From the NCBI GenBank assembly GCA_943846665.1, contig OX044358.1, positions 1,488,001 to 1,552,000 of the forward strand: 64,000 nucleotides of DNA, written 5' to 3'. The stretch is from Arcticimaribacter sp002477625. GTDB lineage: Bacteria > Bacteroidota > Bacteroidia > Flavobacteriales > Flavobacteriaceae. Each line of letters opens with the position of its first letter. Within the stretch, counting starts at the first letter, position 1. The notes beneath the pieces are model-generated. The model was given only the letters and a program-made list of their open reading frames with translations. It had not been told where the DNA came from and ran no database searches. Positions 61,355 to 64,000 of this stretch are shown piece after piece. A program made the translations under genes and the position numbers.

Positions 61355-62024
61355 CTTTGTTGTAGTACCAAGCTCGGTTTTTGGGCATCTTGATTCCGTT
61401 GACCTCTGATTCCTCCGTCAGTATAATATATTCTCCGTCGTTTTTAGATTCATCGTGATAAAACTGATAAACTTCTAAAGCGAAAGTTGAAGGATCAAAA
61501 TAAAAATACCAGGTATCTTCCCCTACTCCCTTTTCATAATTCACCTGCGCAACCCAATAGTCCTTACCTTTAAAAGAACGTTTTTCAACCTTAGGGTTGA
61601 TCAATGTCCCGGGGTCTTTTAATTTCATTGGAAGCCCATAGAGGTAAGTGTAGTAATCGCGCGTTCGTTTGGCTTGCTCACAGCTCAGGCGGTATGTTTT
61701 TTCTTCTTCAGCGGTAAATTCTTGGCTTTTATTTAAAAGGATCGAACAGTTTTTCTTGTTTATTTCTTGGGTTATTGTATTGCCATCCCTTCCGTATTCA
61801 TTTTTAAAATACTGTTTTTGTAAGTCCAGCGTGATTGAGCTTACTCTAGGCGCTCTGTTTGGGGTTTCCATAGTGATGTTGAGATCGCCAGCAAATCTAG
61901 ACCAACTGTTGTTAGGGTCATGATATGCGATGCTTTTATTAATTAGCTCTTCACCTGTGAGATTTTGACCAAAACAAATGATGTGGAACAAGACGATTGG
62001 AGTTAAAAGAATTTTTTTAAACAT
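61305..62024 (-). CDS. DUF6503-like secreted protein
   Basis: A 239-residue protein with a signal peptide (ending ICFGQ). It begins NLTGEELINKSIAYHDPNNSW and has many beta strands, including KDYWVAQVNYEKGVGEDTWYFYFD and YIILTEESEVNGIKMPKNRAWY. These features match a group I know as DUF6503, with an outer-membrane-lipoprotein-sorting-like (LolA) half barrel pattern. The function is unknown. It overlaps the MscS gene upstream by 8 bp and the tocopherol-cyclase-like gene downstream, so all three are probably one transcript. Confidence 0.7.
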   Translation of the reverse strand: MFKKILLTPIVLFHIICFGQNLTGEELINKSIAYHDPNNSWSRFAGDLNITMETPNRAPRVSSITLDLQKQYFKNEYGRDGNTITQEINKKNCSILLNKSQEFTAEEEKTYRLSCEQAKRTRDYYTYLYGLPMKLKDPGTLINPKVEKRSFKGKDYWVAQVNYEKGVGEDTWYFYFDPSTFALEVYQFYHDESKNDGEYIILTEESEVNGIKMPKNRAWYYNKDDTYLGTDFLFKNQTN

Positions 62025-63258
62025 TGGATGCTGGAATTACGGGTGAAAGTTCAAAACATTCCAAATGGAAGTATTGTGTAGAAGCCAACAGGTGGTCAAA
62101 AATATCGGCAACAATATGCTCATAGTTTTCCCAAACCTTGTCCTTACTGAAAACATAAACTTCTATAGGAACTCCCTGAGGCGTGGGTGCTAATTGACGA
62201 CACATCAACGTCATTTCCTTATTTACCATTGGATGTTTTTGTAAGTAGGCCTCGGTATAACTCCTAAACAAGCCAATATTGGTTAAATTTCTGCCATTGA
62301 TTAGGAGGGATTTATCAACTTTAGATACTGCATTATAAGACTTGATGTCGGCATCTTTTTCTTGGATGACACCTTCCATCAAATTGATTTTTTTTAAGGG
62401 TTCGATTTCCTCGTCTTTGAGAAAACGAATACTACTTACTTTAATTAACAGCGACCGTTTAATTCTTCTTCCGCTCGATTCACTCATTCCACGCCAATTT
62501 ACAAAGGAGTCAGAAATTAGTTTATAGGTTGGTATTGAAGTAATGGTGTTGTCGAAATTCTGAATTTGAACAGATGAAAGACTTATTTTCATTACAGTCC
62601 CATCTGCATTATTGTTGGGCATGCTGATCCAATCGCCAATTCGAACGGTATCGTTGATGGTTATCTGAACACTGGCAACAAAACCCAAAATGGTGTCTTT
62701 GAAAACGAAAAGTAATACGGCAGACAAGGCACCAAGAGTAGTTAAAAACGTTCCAACTTCAGTACCAGTAAGTATGGATAAAATAACGATACCCCCTATA
62801 AACCAGAGGACAATCATAATGACCTGAATGTAACTGTCTATGGGTTTGTCTTTAAAGGACTTCAGTGTTTTTAAATAATCACGAAGCGATTTCAATAAGG
62901 CACGAACCAGTGCTAGGGCAACAATAACCGTTAGGGCTTCAAATATATTTTCAATCCAATTTTGCTTGTCAAAAAGGTCGGGAATCAATTTATGGAGAAT
63001 AAAAATAGCAGGAAAATAGGAAAGCAGTTTTGGGATTTTGTGCTCCAGTAAAATATCGTCAAATGTACTTTTTGTTTTTCTTGAAATTCGAGAAAAAAGC
63101 CCTAAAATAAATTTTCTTGAAACCCAAAACAACACCAAAGTGATGAGTATATATGCCAAAAGAACAATACCAAGAGTGCTTATTTCTGCAACATCTGCAT
63201 TGAATCCATTTTGAATAAGTTTTTCTAAGATGGTTGTTCTTATTTGAGTGCTTTGCAT
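62017..63258 (-). CDS. MscS-family mechanosensitive channel
   Basis: A 413-residue channel protein of the larger YbdG-type MscS group. The N-terminal helices (about 25-185) lead into the pore-lining helix (VGTFLTTLGALSAVLLFVFKD), followed by the MscS beta domain with RIGDWISMPNNNADGTVMKI and IPTYKLISDSFVNWRGM, and an alpha/beta vestibule. It should release solutes on hypo-osmotic shock from the inner membrane. The start is ATG 63258. A 158-bp divergent gap to kynureninase follows upstream, in which I see no clear promoter box. Confidence 0.88.
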   Translation of the reverse strand: MQSTQIRTTILEKLIQNGFNADVAEISTLGIVLLAYILITLVLFWVSRKFILGLFSRISRKTKSTFDDILLEHKIPKLLSYFPAIFILHKLIPDLFDKQNWIENIFEALTVIVALALVRALLKSLRDYLKTLKSFKDKPIDSYIQVIMIVLWFIGGIVILSILTGTEVGTFLTTLGALSAVLLFVFKDTILGFVASVQITINDTVRIGDWISMPNNNADGTVMKISLSSVQIQNFDNTITSIPTYKLISDSFVNWRGMSESSGRRIKRSLLIKVSSIRFLKDEEIEPLKKINLMEGVIQEKDADIKSYNAVSKVDKSLLINGRNLTNIGLFRSYTEAYLQKHPMVNKEMTLMCRQLAPTPQGVPIEVYVFSKDKVWENYEHIVADIFDHLLASTQYFHLECFELSPVIPASNV

Positions 63259-63416
63259 GGTTTAAGATTTTCATGCAAAATACCATTTTTTTTTCAACCG
63301 AACTTCTGCTGATGAATGATCTAAAGACAAAAAAGAATTCACTATTTTTAAAAAACAATTTAATGACATCGAGATCAAAGTTGTCCGTTGTTCCGCCTTT
63401 TTTAACACCAACAAAT

Positions 63417-64000
63417 ATGAGTACTATAGCGCAAGCAGAGCAGTTAGATGTTCAAGATCCACTAGCATCGTTTCGAGCATTTTTTCAGCACGAGCCCAAC
63501 ACAATATATCTGGACGGTAATTCTTTAGGGAAACTTCCCATACAAGCAAAAAAGGACATCGCCAATGCTGTAGACAAACAGTGGGGCGAGAATTTAATTC
63601 GCAGTTGGAACGACCATTGGCTTGATCTTCCAAAACGACTAGAGCAAAAACTCGCATTACTTTTAGGTGCAAAAGCAACCGAATTGAAAGTTGGGGAATC
63701 CACTTCGACCAACTTATATAAAGTAATTCATGCACTACTTTCTTCCAATTTAACAGCTAAAAGCCTTTTAACCGATTCTTTAAATTTTCCTTCAGATGTG
63801 TATGTCATGGAAGGCCTCGCAAAACAATTCGACTGTAAGCCACCAACAATTGTAGCTTATGTTCACGATCTTAAGGCCGATCTGCCGTTATTGAAGGCCG
63901 AAATTAAAAAGCAACCCGGAATTGTATGCCTCAGTTTGGTCAGTTATAAAAGTGCCTGGTTGTATCCTATGAAAAGCCTGAATGAATTTGCTGAACAACA
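63417..64000 (+). CDS. kynU: Kynureninase (3' end cut off)
   Basis: PLP enzyme that cleaves kynurenine to anthranilate and alanine. The 194 visible residues begin MSTIAQAEQLDVQDPLASFR and include the family motif NTIYLDGNSLGKLP, WGENLIRSWNDHWLDLP, a PLP-phosphate region VGESTSTNLYKV and FPSDVYVMEGLA. The PLP lysine lies beyond the window. No other tryptophan-degradation gene is seen in this window; its partners, if clustered, must lie downstream. Confidence 0.85.
   Translation, partial: MSTIAQAEQLDVQDPLASFRAFFQHEPNTIYLDGNSLGKLPIQAKKDIANAVDKQWGENLIRSWNDHWLDLPKRLEQKLALLLGAKATELKVGESTSTNLYKVIHALLSSNLTAKSLLTDSLNFPSDVYVMEGLAKQFDCKPPTIVAYVHDLKADLPLLKAEIKKQPGIVCLSLVSYKSAWLYPMKSLNEFAEQ

Overview
The window looks like a chromosomal segment of a marine member of the Flavobacteriaceae (Bacteroidota). 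The grounds are low G+C content, SusC/SusD transport genes, a Type IX-sorted secreted protease, the cytochrome-oxidase assembly cluster, the uppS-bamA-skp-skp-murI order, and frequent TAnnTTTG boxes (the Bacteroidota -7 promoter element) just upstream of starts. The family-level placement is inferred from gene content only. All genes appear intact except those cut by the two window edges. There is one tRNA gene. I saw no rRNA, CRISPR array, insertion sequence or phage gene.

Layout. 1-5.6 kb: the end of a TonB-like gene, then haem O synthase, two subunit III genes and a subunit IV gene of a haem-copper oxidase, an SCO copper chaperone with a cysteine-less relative, a DUF420 protein and a tiny CxxC membrane protein. 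5.6-11.5 kb: a MacAB/TolC-type tripartite export operon with two different permeases. 11.5-32.2 kb: mostly housekeeping genes (tsaB, a DUF255 protein, NifU-like, gamma carbonic anhydrase, murI, two skp paralogues, bamA, uppS, nadK, pdxJ, aspartate kinase, ArsC-like, 2-hydroxyacid dehydrogenase, mgtE, rsmA, serS, ribF). 32.3-36.9 kb: a large secreted metallopeptidase and a lipoprotein. 36.9-39.4 kb: pth, rplY, prs and tRNA-Leu(CAA).

39.5-54.4 kb is a complete alginate utilisation locus. A PL6 lyase, a PL17 oligoalginate lyase and a KdgF-like cupin form one unit; susC-susD form a second; a FadR-type GntR regulator, an MFS hexuronate transporter and an SDR reductase follow; kdgK-eda closes the locus. 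Together they cover polymer cleavage, outer-membrane import, conversion to DEH, inner-membrane uptake, reduction to KDG, phosphorylation and cleavage to pyruvate plus glyceraldehyde-3-phosphate. Two or three copies of a palindrome TTGGTAAACCAA, spaced exactly 13 bp, lie over the promoters of PL6, susC and kdgK and are very probably the operators of the GntR protein.

54.4-64 kb: an outer-membrane barrel protein, an enoyl-CoA hydratase and a sulfur module (CstB-like persulfide dioxygenase/sulfurtransferase, SulP permease, Crp/Fnr regulator). Both sulP and the cstB-like gene have a GTAAC-N4-GTTAC palindrome centred about 37 bp upstream of the end of a TAnnTTTG box, the position expected for class II activation by the neighbouring Crp/Fnr protein. 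Then come a 53-residue membrane protein, a tocopherol-cyclase-like protein, a DUF6503 protein, an MscS channel and the start of kynureninase.

No gene-free stretch exceeds about 300 bases. The longest gaps (39354-39581, 44472-44748, 49235-49499, 52375-52668) all lie in the alginate locus and hold the operators, leaders and terminators listed.
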